Below, piece by piece: positions 24,171 to 32,358 of a stretch of DNA of 59,500 bases. Made by a program: the position numbers and the translations under genes. Source of the stretch: JBBROS01 sp964246015 (lineage in GTDB: Bacteria; Pseudomonadota; Alphaproteobacteria; Acetobacterales; Acetobacteraceae); contig CAXTPG010000016.1 of NCBI GenBank assembly GCA_964246015.1, forward strand, positions 1 to 59,500, written 5' to 3'. How positions within the stretch are numbered: the stretch's first letter is position 1; every line of letters starts with the position of its first letter. Under the pieces are notes generated by a model. It saw nothing but the letters and a program-made list of their open reading frames with translations, had not been told where the DNA came from and ran no database searches.

Positions 24171-25145
24171 ATGCTGTATGCCAACACCGGACATTCGGCC
24201 CGGCGCGTCGTCGCGACCGAGCACCACGCGGCCCCTGACCTCGCGGGGGCGTTGTGGATCGACCTGCTGCGGCCCGACGACGCCGAGCGGTCGGCGGCGG
24301 AGCGGGCCACGGGGCTGCGCGTGCCGGCGCTGGCGGACCTGTCCGAGATCGAGACCAGCAGCAGGTTGAACTGCGAGAACGGGGCGTTGTACCTCAGCAC
24401 GCCGATGACCTATCTGGATGCGGAGGGGGTGTCGCGGATCGCGCCGCTGGGGTTCACGCTGTCGGACAAGCACCTGGTGACGGTGCGGTTCGCGGACATG
24501 CCGGTGTTCGACCTGTTTGCCGACCGGTTCCAGGCGGGGAGCGGCAAGACGTGCAGCGTGGCGGCGTTCCTGGGGCTGCTGGAGGCGATCGTCGACCGGT
24601 TGGCGGACGTGCTGGAGCATGTGGGGGGGAACCTCGATGGCATCTCGCGCCGGGTGTTCCGGCCGGAGTCGTCGAACTCGGCGCGCAACGACGTGCAGTT
24701 GCGGGCGATGCTGCGGGCGATCGGGCGGGCGGGGGAGCGGCTTTCCAACATCCGGGACAGCCTACTGGGGGTGCAGCGGATCGTGCTGTACACGGCGGAG
24801 AACGCGTCGGGGTGGATCCCTTCGGACCAGAAGCACCGGGTGAAGACGCTGCGGCAGGATATCGTGTCGTTGTCGGATTACGACACGCAGCTGCAGAACA
24901 AGGTGATGTTCCTGCTGGATGCGACGCTGGGGTTCATCAATATCGAGCAGAGCAACGGGATCAAGGTGCTGACGGTCGTGTCGGTCGTGGGGGTGCCGCC
25001 CACGTTGGTCGCGAGCATCTATGGCATGAACTTCAAGTGGATCCCCGAACTGGAGTGGGGTTACGGGTATTTCTATGCGTTGGTGCTGATCGTGCTGAGC
25101 GGGTTGATCCCGCTGATCTGGTTCAAGAAGCGCGGGTGGATCTGA
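24171..25145 (+). CDS. corA: CorA-family magnesium/cobalt transporter
   Basis: Inner-membrane divalent-cation channel, 324 residues. A large cytoplasmic alpha/beta and coiled domain comes first. Two C-terminal helices follow, with the selectivity motif YGMNF at about residue 285 between them, and a basic C terminus WFKKRGWI. AAAGGT lies six bases before the ATG. Divergent from trpB; convergent with the serine protease gene. Confidence 0.95.
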   Translation: MLYANTGHSARRVVATEHHAAPDLAGALWIDLLRPDDAERSAAERATGLRVPALADLSEIETSSRLNCENGALYLSTPMTYLDAEGVSRIAPLGFTLSDKHLVTVRFADMPVFDLFADRFQAGSGKTCSVAAFLGLLEAIVDRLADVLEHVGGNLDGISRRVFRPESSNSARNDVQLRAMLRAIGRAGERLSNIRDSLLGVQRIVLYTAENASGWIPSDQKHRVKTLRQDIVSLSDYDTQLQNKVMFLLDATLGFINIEQSNGIKVLTVVSVVGVPPTLVASIYGMNFKWIPELEWGYGYFYALVLIVLSGLIPLIWFKKRGWI

Positions 25146-25166
25146 CGGGGGCGCCGGCCGCGTCTC

Positions 25167-27863
25167 CTACACGAAGGCCGTGGCCGAGAGGCGGTCCAGG
25201 GTGCTGAACGACACCCTTGTGTTGTCGGACAGGGTAAGCGTGTAGCCGGCCTGCGTCATCGCGGCGCCGGACAGCGCCGTCTGCACCGCGTTCGCCTCGT
25301 AGCCTTGCAGCGTGATGCGGTCGCCCTTGTTGGCGTCGAAGCCGCCGATCAGCATTCGGCCGCCGGCCTCGCCGCGCTTGAACGCGAACAGGTCGGCGCC
25401 GGCACCGCCCAGGACGGTGGCGTTGCCGCCGCCGCCGAACACCGTGTCGTTCCCGGCCCCGGCGCCGATGACGACCGTGCCGGACCCGGCGAAGTAGACG
25501 GCGCCCGTCGACGACCCGGCGCCCGACAGCGTCTCGTTCCCTGCGCCGGCGCGCAGCACCTGGGTTGCGCCGCCCTGGGCGAACAGCACGTCGCCGTCGC
25601 CGCCGCCGAACAGCGTCGCCGCGCCGGTACCGCTGACCAGGACGTTGCCGCCGGCGGTGCCGCCGCTGAGCACGTCGCCCTGCGCGCCACCAAAGGCGAT
25701 CACGCGCCCGCCGCCGCCGACCACGGTGCTGGCCGCGCCGGCGTTGATGAACTCGAGCGTGCCGGAGCCGGCGAAGGCCTCGGTCTTGCCGGCGAGGGCG
25801 AAGGCGGTCTGGATGCCGGCGCCGCCGATCACGGTGTCGGCGCCGCCGCCCAGGAGGATGTCGTCGTTGCCGAGCACCACCAGGGCGCCGCGGGCGCCGC
25901 TGACGACGATCGCACCGCCGCCGCCGGCCAGCAGCGTGTCGCGCCCGGCGCCGCCCAGCACGGTGTCGGCGCCGCCGCCGCCCACGATCAGGGTGTCGCC
26001 GTCGCCGGCGGCCAGGCGGTTGGCGCCGGCGGTGCCGATGAGCGTCGTGGCGCCCCGGCCGCCGATGGCGTTGCCTGTCCCGCCCTGGACCGTGACGGCG
26101 ACGCCGCCCAGCAGGCCTGCGCCGCCGTTCAGGTCGAGGCGGGTTTCGCCCGCCATCGCGGCCGCGTCGATGGTGCCGGTCGCACCCGCCGTGCGGATCG
26201 TGGCGCGCGCCGGGTCGGCTGCGGCGACGGTCGCGAACTCCGGCGTGTAGACCAGCGTGCGGGGGGCGTCGGCCGCGTCGCCCCAGAGGGTCAGGCTCCA
26301 GGAGTCCACCGTGCCGGTTTCGCCGGTGCGGAAGTCCGTGATCTCGAGCGTCCAGGCGCCTTTCGCGTCGACCCCCCAGAAGGCGGCGTCGTTCAGGGTA
26401 TGGTCGAGCTTCCCGGTGTTGAACGTGGGTTTGCCGTCGTCATCGAGCTTCGGGGAGCCGTCCTTGTTGAAGTATTGCACGGCGTCGGCCGGGCCGCCGG
26501 GCTGGGTCGCGACGTCCTGCCTGGTGCCGGCCTGGTCGGCGATGACGGAGCGTGTGCCGTCGGGCGCGGTCAGCACCAGGCGGACGTTCGGGATGGTGAG
26601 GCTGGGGGCGGCGATCGTGAGCTGGACGTGCTGGATGCGCAGGCTCGATCCCACGGTCAGGCTGGTGCTGACCGGTTCGGCGCCGCCCGTGACGGCGATG
26701 CCGCCACGGCCGGCGGTGGTGGCGGTGACGAGGTTGAGGCTGGTGCCGCGGGGCACCCATGTCTTGGCGAACTGGACGGCGACGTCGGCGTCGGGCAGGC
26801 CGTAGCCGTAGGCGTTGGAGAAATGCCGGCCGCCGCCGTTCCAGTCGCCGGTGCCCAGGGTCGTGAACCAGGGCGTGCCGTCGGGCTTCGTGATCGCGTT
26901 GGCGCCGGGGATTTTCGCGCTGTCGACGAGGATTTCCTGCACGTCGCGCCAGCCGAGGTCGGGGTTGGCCTGCAGCATGAGGGCGACGACGCCCGAGACG
27001 CCGGGGGCGGCGAAGGAGGTGCCGGTGATGGGCTTGTAGGAGCCGGTCGGGAGGCCGTTCGAATCGACCGCGCCGTCGGGGGCATAGCGGTTGGCCGTGA
27101 CGACGCCCACGGCGGCGCCCGAGACCAGCAGCCCGGCGCCGTGGGTGAGGCCGAGCGCCGGGGTGCCGTCGGCGTTCAGGCCGCCCACCGCGATGACCCG
27201 GGGGTCGCTGGTCGTCGCCTGGAACGAGACGTCGTCGCCGCTGTCGCCGTCGTTGCCTGCCGCGAAGACGACGATGAGGCCCTTTCCGCCGCGTCCCGTG
27301 GTCACCGCCCGCTGGAGCGCCGTGCCCAGGGCCGCATTGTCGGGCTCGGCATAGGTCTGGTCGGCGACCCCCTCGCCCCCCCAGGAGTTGTTGGAGACGT
27401 CGGCCACCTTCGTCGCCTGGTCCATCCCGAGGGCGCCGAGGTCGCTCTTGCTGGGGTTCGCGGCGTTCGGGCTGCCGGGAACGGGCTTGCCGCCGATGTT
27501 GATCCGGATCGCCGCCAGCGTGGCGCCCGGCGCCACCCCGATCGGGCCGCCCCAGGTCGCGTTGCCGAGGGCGACGCCGGCGACCGCGGTCCCGTGCGTG
27601 TCGCTGACGTCCTCGTCCGACTCCTCGGCGCCCGGGACGAAGTTGCCGGACGGCGAGGCGATGCCCGAGACGAAATCGTAGGAGCGGGCGAGATCGAGCC
27701 GGCCGGCGAAGGCGGGGTGATCGGTCTGGACGCCGTCGTCGATGACGGCGACGACAATGCCGGCGCCGTCGATGCCGGCGGCGGTGACGGGCTGGACGTT
27801 GTAGTCCGCGCCGGGGGTGGTGCGGTTCCGGATGTGGTATTGCAGCGCGGCCCCGGTGGGCAT
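25167..27863 (-). CDS. Subtilisin-like serine protease with P domain and RTX-like repeats
   Basis: Probable secreted protease of 898 residues. The S8 domain (about 1-345) has the triad Asp (VIDDGVQTDH, near 42), His (DTHGTAVAG, near 90) and Ser (GTSFAAPGVSG, near 283), plus NNSWGG and AAGNDGD. A proprotein-convertase P domain follows (about 395-535, ending DSWSLTLWGD). The last 330 residues are Gly/Asp/Asn-rich repeats such as GGGGADTVLGGAGRDTLL, a degenerate RTX calcium-binding stalk. There is no N-terminal signal, so a C-terminal type I secretion signal is likely. No type I exporter lies nearby. ATG 27863, with GGAG eight bases upstream, is preferred over GTG 27872. Confidence 0.92.
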   Translation of the reverse strand: MPTGAALQYHIRNRTTPGADYNVQPVTAAGIDGAGIVVAVIDDGVQTDHPAFAGRLDLARSYDFVSGIASPSGNFVPGAEESDEDVSDTHGTAVAGVALGNATWGGPIGVAPGATLAAIRINIGGKPVPGSPNAANPSKSDLGALGMDQATKVADVSNNSWGGEGVADQTYAEPDNAALGTALQRAVTTGRGGKGLIVVFAAGNDGDSGDDVSFQATTSDPRVIAVGGLNADGTPALGLTHGAGLLVSGAAVGVVTANRYAPDGAVDSNGLPTGSYKPITGTSFAAPGVSGVVALMLQANPDLGWRDVQEILVDSAKIPGANAITKPDGTPWFTTLGTGDWNGGGRHFSNAYGYGLPDADVAVQFAKTWVPRGTSLNLVTATTAGRGGIAVTGGAEPVSTSLTVGSSLRIQHVQLTIAAPSLTIPNVRLVLTAPDGTRSVIADQAGTRQDVATQPGGPADAVQYFNKDGSPKLDDDGKPTFNTGKLDHTLNDAAFWGVDAKGAWTLEITDFRTGETGTVDSWSLTLWGDAADAPRTLVYTPEFATVAAADPARATIRTAGATGTIDAAAMAGETRLDLNGGAGLLGGVAVTVQGGTGNAIGGRGATTLIGTAGANRLAAGDGDTLIVGGGGADTVLGGAGRDTLLAGGGGAIVVSGARGALVVLGNDDILLGGGADTVIGGAGIQTAFALAGKTEAFAGSGTLEFINAGAASTVVGGGGRVIAFGGAQGDVLSGGTAGGNVLVSGTGAATLFGGGDGDVLFAQGGATQVLRAGAGNETLSGAGSSTGAVYFAGSGTVVIGAGAGNDTVFGGGGNATVLGGAGADLFAFKRGEAGGRMLIGGFDANKGDRITLQGYEANAVQTALSGAAMTQAGYTLTLSDNTRVSFSTLDRLSATAFV

Positions 27864-27978
27864 TCCAGTCACTCCGACAGGCGATCGATATCGATGTTAA
27901 AGCAGTTCGATCACTTCGTGAACAGGACGTTACACGTCGGGGGACGGAATTATTCCTTGGACCAACGGAGAACGCACC

Positions 27979-28389
27979 ATGCGGATCAACGCATACCTGC
28001 ACTATGACGGCACGTGCGCCGAGGCATTCCGGTTCTACGAGACGGCGCTGGGTGGGCGCATCGAGTCGATGATGACGTATGGCGACTCGCCGATGGCGGA
28101 GCAGATGCCGCCCGAGACGAAGGACCTCGTCATGCATGCGGCGTTGATCGTGGGCGAGGGTGTGCTGATGGGTTCGGACGCACCGCCGCACATGCGGGCG
28201 CCGCAGCAGGGGTTTTCGGTGGCGATCTCGACCGATTCGATCGAGGAGGCGGAGCGGGTGTTCGCCGCGCTGTCCGATGGCGGGACGGTCGGGATGCCGA
28301 TGCAGAAGATGTTCTGGACCGAGCGGTTCGGGATGGTGAAGGACCGGTTCGGGACGCCGTGGCTGGTGAACGGGCCGATGCTGGCGTAG
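27979..28389 (+). CDS. VOC-superfamily (PhnB-like) protein
   Basis: A 136-residue glyoxalase/bleomycin-resistance fold protein of the PhnB/3-demethylubiquinone methyltransferase-like group. MRINAYLHYDGTCAEAFRFY opens the first beta-alpha-beta module and VKDRFGTPWLVNGP closes the second. ACGGAG lies eight bases upstream of the ATG. The biochemical role of this group is largely undefined. A hairpin (28410-28429) follows the gene. Confidence 0.93.
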   Translation: MRINAYLHYDGTCAEAFRFYETALGGRIESMMTYGDSPMAEQMPPETKDLVMHAALIVGEGVLMGSDAPPHMRAPQQGFSVAISTDSIEEAERVFAALSDGGTVGMPMQKMFWTERFGMVKDRFGTPWLVNGPMLA

Positions 28390-28407
28390 GCGATTTCGAG
28401 GGTTTTG

Positions 28408-28434
28408 GGGGTGGGTTGCAGGACCCACCCTACG
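28408..28434. terminator. GGTGGGT hairpin, copy 1
   Basis: GTGGGT (28411-28416) and ACCCAC (28423-28428) form the core of a short hairpin, followed by CCTACG. The same arms and the same CCTACG tail recur at 49572-49602. Both copies lie between convergent gene ends. No T run follows, so it may be a rho-dependent or mRNA-stabilising 3' end rather than an intrinsic terminator. Confidence 0.55.
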
Positions 28435-28452
28435 TGAGCTGGCGCCTTTGCG

Positions 28453-29655
28453 TCACATGCTGGAGAGGATGGCGGGGGCGAGCGCTTCCGCCTTTGCGGC
28501 GGGGTGCCGGGGGTTGCGGAAGCGGAGTTCGCCATCGGGCGCCGCGTCGGGTTCCGGCAGGCCGAACAGCTCCAGGCGGGAGCAGCAGGTGATCGCCACC
28601 ACGTTTTCGGCTTCCGGGTGGGTCATGAACTGGCGGGCCTCACCTTCCAGCTCCAGCCGGTCGCGGAGCTGGCGCCACTCGGCGCGGTCGGTGTCCTCGA
28701 TGAACATCGCGACGATGCCGGGGCGGGTGCCGGTGAGCCTGGCGGGGGCGACGGCGTCGAGGCGGCGGCGGACGGCGCACGCGACCTCGTTCTCCTGCCC
28801 GGCGCGGGCGGCCATGACGAAGATGCCGCCGCCGGATGCGGTGACGGAGAGATGGGCCTCGGGGCCGAACTCGCGGCGGAGGCGGGGCATCAATCCCAGC
28901 TCGTCGGCCTGGGCGGCGGCGAGCATCAGCGGGTCGAGCCGGAGGACGGCGGCCTCGTCGCCGTCGGCGCGCCGCTTGTCCTGCAGCATGTGGGTGATGC
29001 GGGTGTGGAGGGCGGCGAGCAGGTCGGTGCCGTCGGCGGGCAGGCCCTTCGGGAGGGTCATCTTCAGCAGGTAGCGACCGGGGTGGGAGCGGAGCCAGGT
29101 CTGCAGCTCGGGGTCGACGCGGTCGACCAGGCGGAACCAGGCGCCGCGATGGACGCCGCGGCCGTCCTCGGCCGAAATGGCGTCGCAGGCGATCTCGGCT
29201 TCCATGCCGTCGCGCTCGATCAGCAGGTCGAAGGTCGCCGCGTCCTCGAACCCGGCGAAGCGGACGGTGAAGCCGCGGGTGCGGTGCAGGGTCGCGGTGC
29301 GGAGAAGGTGGCAGAGCGGGGCGAGGCATTCCTCGGCCGTCAGGGCGTGGCGGAGGGCCTGGACCATACGTTCGCGGCCCTCGGGCGACATCGCCTTCAG
29401 GACGTCCACCGCGGCGGCGGCGAAGGCGGCGATGCAGCGTTCGGCGGCGCTGGGCGGGCGGGATTGCGGGCGGGTGCGGAGGCGCTCCAGCGTCAGCTCG
29501 ATGGCGTGGCGCTGCATCGTCTGGCGGCCGCCATGGGTTGGGGCGGCGCCGGCGGCGAGGAGGGCAGCGATCCTGTCCTTCCAGAGCTTGGAGCCGACGG
29601 CGCGGACGAGGGCGTTGATGGGCGCCGGGTCGATCATGGTTGAGACCTGGTGCAT
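28453..29655 (-). CDS. Conserved hypothetical protein downstream of aroC
   Basis: A 400-residue soluble protein without a signal peptide or membrane helix; I do not recognise a named family. The N-terminal half is helical and basic (IAALLAAGAAPTHGG; AERCIAAFAAAAVDVLKAM). The middle resembles a nuclease/CRISPR-like RAMP-free alpha/beta domain only loosely (TFDLLIERDGMEAEIACDAI). The end includes NVVAITCCSRLELFGLPEP. It starts three bases after the aroC stop, so it is co-transcribed; ATG 29637 is a possible shorter start. Function unknown. Confidence 0.85.
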   Translation of the reverse strand: MHQVSTMIDPAPINALVRAVGSKLWKDRIAALLAAGAAPTHGGRQTMQRHAIELTLERLRTRPQSRPPSAAERCIAAFAAAAVDVLKAMSPEGRERMVQALRHALTAEECLAPLCHLLRTATLHRTRGFTVRFAGFEDAATFDLLIERDGMEAEIACDAISAEDGRGVHRGAWFRLVDRVDPELQTWLRSHPGRYLLKMTLPKGLPADGTDLLAALHTRITHMLQDKRRADGDEAAVLRLDPLMLAAAQADELGLMPRLRREFGPEAHLSVTASGGGIFVMAARAGQENEVACAVRRRLDAVAPARLTGTRPGIVAMFIEDTDRAEWRQLRDRLELEGEARQFMTHPEAENVVAITCCSRLELFGLPEPDAAPDGELRFRNPRHPAAKAEALAPAILSSM

Positions 29656-29658
29656 GTT

Positions 29659-30762
29659 CTAGTTCCGCGGCAGGCGTGCGTGGGCCGGGGCGTCGGGGTT
29701 CTGGGCCCGGTGCCGCAGCAGGTGATCGGCGAGCACGCAGGCGAGCATGGCCTCTCCAACGGGGACGGCGCGGATGCCGACGCAGGGATCATGGCGACCC
29801 TTCGTCTCGATGTCCACTTCGGCGCCGTGGCGATCGACGGCCCGGCGGGGGACGAGGATCGAGCTGGTGGGCTTCACGGCGAAGCGGGCGACGATGGGCT
29901 GTCCGGTGCTGATTCCGCCCAGGATTCCGCCGGCGTGGTTGGCGAGGAAGCGGACGTGGCCGTCGTCCATGCGCATCTCGTCGGCGTTCTGCTCGCCATG
30001 AAGTGAAGCTGCGGCGAACCCGTCGCCGATTTCGACGCCCTTCACGGCGTTGATGCCCATCAGAGCGTGGGCGATGTCGGCGTCGAGCTTGGCGTAGATG
30101 GGCGCGCCGAGACCGGGGGGGACGCCATCGGCCACGATCTCGATGACGGCGCCGACGCTGGAGCCCTGCTTGCGGATGGCGGTGAGGCTGGTTTCCCATT
30201 CGGCGGCGGTGGCGGCGTCGGGGCAGAAGAAGGGGTTTCGGGCGGTTTCGTCCCAGTCCCAGCGGGCGCGGTCGACGGCGTGGGCGCCCATCTGCACGAG
30301 GGCGCCGCGGATCTGCACATCGGGGCCGAGGACGCGGCGGGCGATGGCGCCGGCGGCGACGCGCATCGCGGTCTCGCGCGCGCTGCTGCGGCCGCCGCCG
30401 CGGTGGTCGCGGATGCCGTATTTCAGTTCGTAGGCGAGGTCGGCGTGGCCGGGGCGGAATTGTTCGGCGATGGCGCCGTAGTCGCGGCTGCGCTGATCGA
30501 CGTTCTGGATTTCGAGCGCGATGGGGGTGCCGGTGGTCATGCCGTCCATGGTGCCGGAGAGGATGCGGACCGCGTCGGGTTCCTGCCGCTGGGTGGTGAA
30601 GCGGGATTGGCCGGGGCGACGACGGTCGAGCCAGGGCTGGATGTCGGCTTCGGTGAGGGGCAGGCGCGGGGGGCAGCCATCGACGACGCAGCCGATGGCG
30701 GGCCCGTGGCTTTCGCCCCAGGTGGTGACGCGGAAGAGGTGGCCGAAGCTGTTGTGGCTCAA
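29659..30762 (-). CDS. aroC: Chorismate synthase
   Basis: Last enzyme of the shikimate pathway: makes chorismate from EPSP with reduced FMN. 367 residues. The N terminus MSHNSFGHLFRVTTWGESHG is the family signature; GRSSARETAMRVAAGAIARR and the DGH-containing segment are also present. The start is TTG at 30762, immediately after the fabI TAG (no gap), because only this start yields the conserved N terminus. Translational coupling to fabI is likely. Confidence 0.97.
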   Translation of the reverse strand: MSHNSFGHLFRVTTWGESHGPAIGCVVDGCPPRLPLTEADIQPWLDRRRPGQSRFTTQRQEPDAVRILSGTMDGMTTGTPIALEIQNVDQRSRDYGAIAEQFRPGHADLAYELKYGIRDHRGGGRSSARETAMRVAAGAIARRVLGPDVQIRGALVQMGAHAVDRARWDWDETARNPFFCPDAATAAEWETSLTAIRKQGSSVGAVIEIVADGVPPGLGAPIYAKLDADIAHALMGINAVKGVEIGDGFAAASLHGEQNADEMRMDDGHVRFLANHAGGILGGISTGQPIVARFAVKPTSSILVPRRAVDRHGAEVDIETKGRHDPCVGIRAVPVGEAMLACVLADHLLRHRAQNPDAPAHARLPRN

Positions 30763-31605
30763 CTAGGCCCCATCGCCTGTCGTGACGTTGATGTCGGGGG
30801 CGGCCGGGTTCTTCATGCCGACGACGTGGTAGCCGCTGTCGACGTGGTGGATCTCACCGGTGACGCCGGAGGAGAGGGAGCTGAGGAGATACATGCCGGC
30901 GCCGCCGACGTCGTCCATGCTGGTGTTGCGTTCGAGCGGCGCGTTGTACTCGTTCCAGCGGAGGATGTAGCGGAAGTCGCCGATGCCGTTGGCGGCCAGG
31001 GTCTTCATGGGGCCGGCGGAGATGGCGTTGACGCGGATGCCCTGCGCGCCGAGGTCGGCGGCGAGGTAGCGGACGGAGCTTTCGAGGGCGGCCTTGGCGA
31101 CGCCCATGACGTTGTAGTGGGGCATGACGCGCTCGGCGCCCAGGTAGGTGAGGGTGAGGAGGGAGCCGCCGCGGCGCATCATGGGGACGGCGCGCTGGGC
31201 GACGGCGGTGAAGGAGAAGCAGGATATGTCGAGGGCGACGCGGAAGGCCTCACGCGGGGTGTCGAGGTATTTGCCGCGGAGATAGGCCTTGTCGGCCCAG
31301 CCGATGGCGTGGACGAGGAAGTCGATGCCGTCCCAGTGCTTGCCGACCTCGGTGAAGGCGGCGTCGATGCTGGCGTCGTCGGCGACGTCGCAGGGGACGA
31401 CGATGGTGCTGCCGACGCTTTCGGCGAGGGGTCGCACGCGCTTGCCGAGGGCCTCGCCCTGATAGGTGAACGCGAGTTCGGCGCCCTGCGCGGCGCAGGC
31501 GCTGGCGATGGCCCAGCCGAGGGAGCGGTCGTTGGCGACGCCCATCACCAGGCCCCGGCGGCCTTTCATGATGCCGCTGGACGGGGCGGGGGCGGCGTCG
31601 GACAT
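30763..31605 (-). CDS. fabI: Enoyl-ACP reductase (NADH)
   Basis: Reduces enoyl-ACP in type II fatty-acid synthesis. 280 residues. The N-terminal nucleotide loop reads RRGLVMGVANDRSLGWAIA; the catalytic region LTYLGAERVMPHYNVMGVAK carries both tyrosines and the lysine, and VNAISAGPMKTLAANGI follows. These are FabI rather than FabV/FabL/FabK features. ATG 31605. Divergent from pdxH, as is common in alphaproteobacteria. The 132-base gap holds both promoters. Confidence 0.97.
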   Translation of the reverse strand: MSDAAPAPSSGIMKGRRGLVMGVANDRSLGWAIASACAAQGAELAFTYQGEALGKRVRPLAESVGSTIVVPCDVADDASIDAAFTEVGKHWDGIDFLVHAIGWADKAYLRGKYLDTPREAFRVALDISCFSFTAVAQRAVPMMRRGGSLLTLTYLGAERVMPHYNVMGVAKAALESSVRYLAADLGAQGIRVNAISAGPMKTLAANGIGDFRYILRWNEYNAPLERNTSMDDVGGAGMYLLSSLSSGVTGEIHHVDSGYHVVGMKNPAAPDINVTTGDGA

Positions 31606-31737
31606 GGGCAACCTCGGTCGTTCGTGCGGCGAATGCGTCGCGGGTGGTGGCACACGGGGGGGCGGGGGGCAAGGGCGCGGGCGGATTCGCACGCGGGTGG
31701 ACATTGACCTGCGGCGGCAAGACGGCACCTTAGGTCC

Positions 31738-32358
31738 ATGCCAGACACCAACACGCGGCCCACCCATCCCGGAATCCCCGACGCGGCCGATCCGCTGCTG
31801 CTGTTCGACGCGTGGTTGGCGGAGGCGTCGGCGTCGGAGCCCAACGACGCGAATGCGATGGCGCTGGCGACCAGCACGGTAGGGGGGCGGCCGTCGGTGC
31901 GGATGGTGCTGCTGAAGGGGCACGACGCGCGGGGGTTCGTGTTCTACACGAACCACGACAGCCGGAAGGGCGGGGAGCTGCACGGCAATCCGCATGCGGC
32001 GCTGCTGTTCCACTGGAAGAGCCTGCGGCGGCAGGTGCGGATCGAGGGGGCGGTGGGGCCGGTGAGCGAGGCTGAGGCGGACGCGTATTTCCACAGCCGG
32101 GCGCGGGTGTCGCGGCTGGGGGCGGCCGCGTCCGACCAGTCGCGGCCGTTGCCGGCGCGGGCGGAGCTGGAGCGGCGGGTGGCGGAGCTCGATGCGCGGT
32201 ATCCCGGGGACACGATCCCGCGGCCGTCGCACTGGTCGGGGTTCCGGGTCGTGCCGGCGGCGATGGAGTTCTGGCAGGACATGCCGTTCCGGCTGCACGA
32301 CCGGCGGGTGTATTCGCGGCATGGCGAGGGGTGGAGCGTCTCCGCGCTGTATCCGTAG
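31738..32358 (+). CDS. pdxH: Pyridoxamine 5'-phosphate oxidase
   Basis: FMN enzyme making pyridoxal phosphate from PNP/PMP. 206 residues. MALATSTVGGRPSVRMVLLK and FVFYTNHDSRKGGEL contain FMN contacts; the end WQDMPFRLHDRRVY...VSALYP is the PdxH C-terminal signature. Its TAG overlaps the GTG start of the next gene. Confidence 0.97.
   Translation: MPDTNTRPTHPGIPDAADPLLLFDAWLAEASASEPNDANAMALATSTVGGRPSVRMVLLKGHDARGFVFYTNHDSRKGGELHGNPHAALLFHWKSLRRQVRIEGAVGPVSEAEADAYFHSRARVSRLGAAASDQSRPLPARAELERRVAELDARYPGDTIPRPSHWSGFRVVPAAMEFWQDMPFRLHDRRVYSRHGEGWSVSALYP

Noticed and set aside
25400..26150. Tandem DNA repeats or CRISPR-like array
   Set aside because: The periodicity comes from codons of Gly/Asp-rich RTX-like protein repeats; there are no exact repeats or unique spacers.
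25305..28007. 900-codon open frame antisense to the RTX-like protease
   Set aside because: In DNA of this G+C content, stop codons are rare on the opposite strand. The translated product is Ala/Gly/Val/Arg-rich without motifs, while the other strand has a full protease triad.
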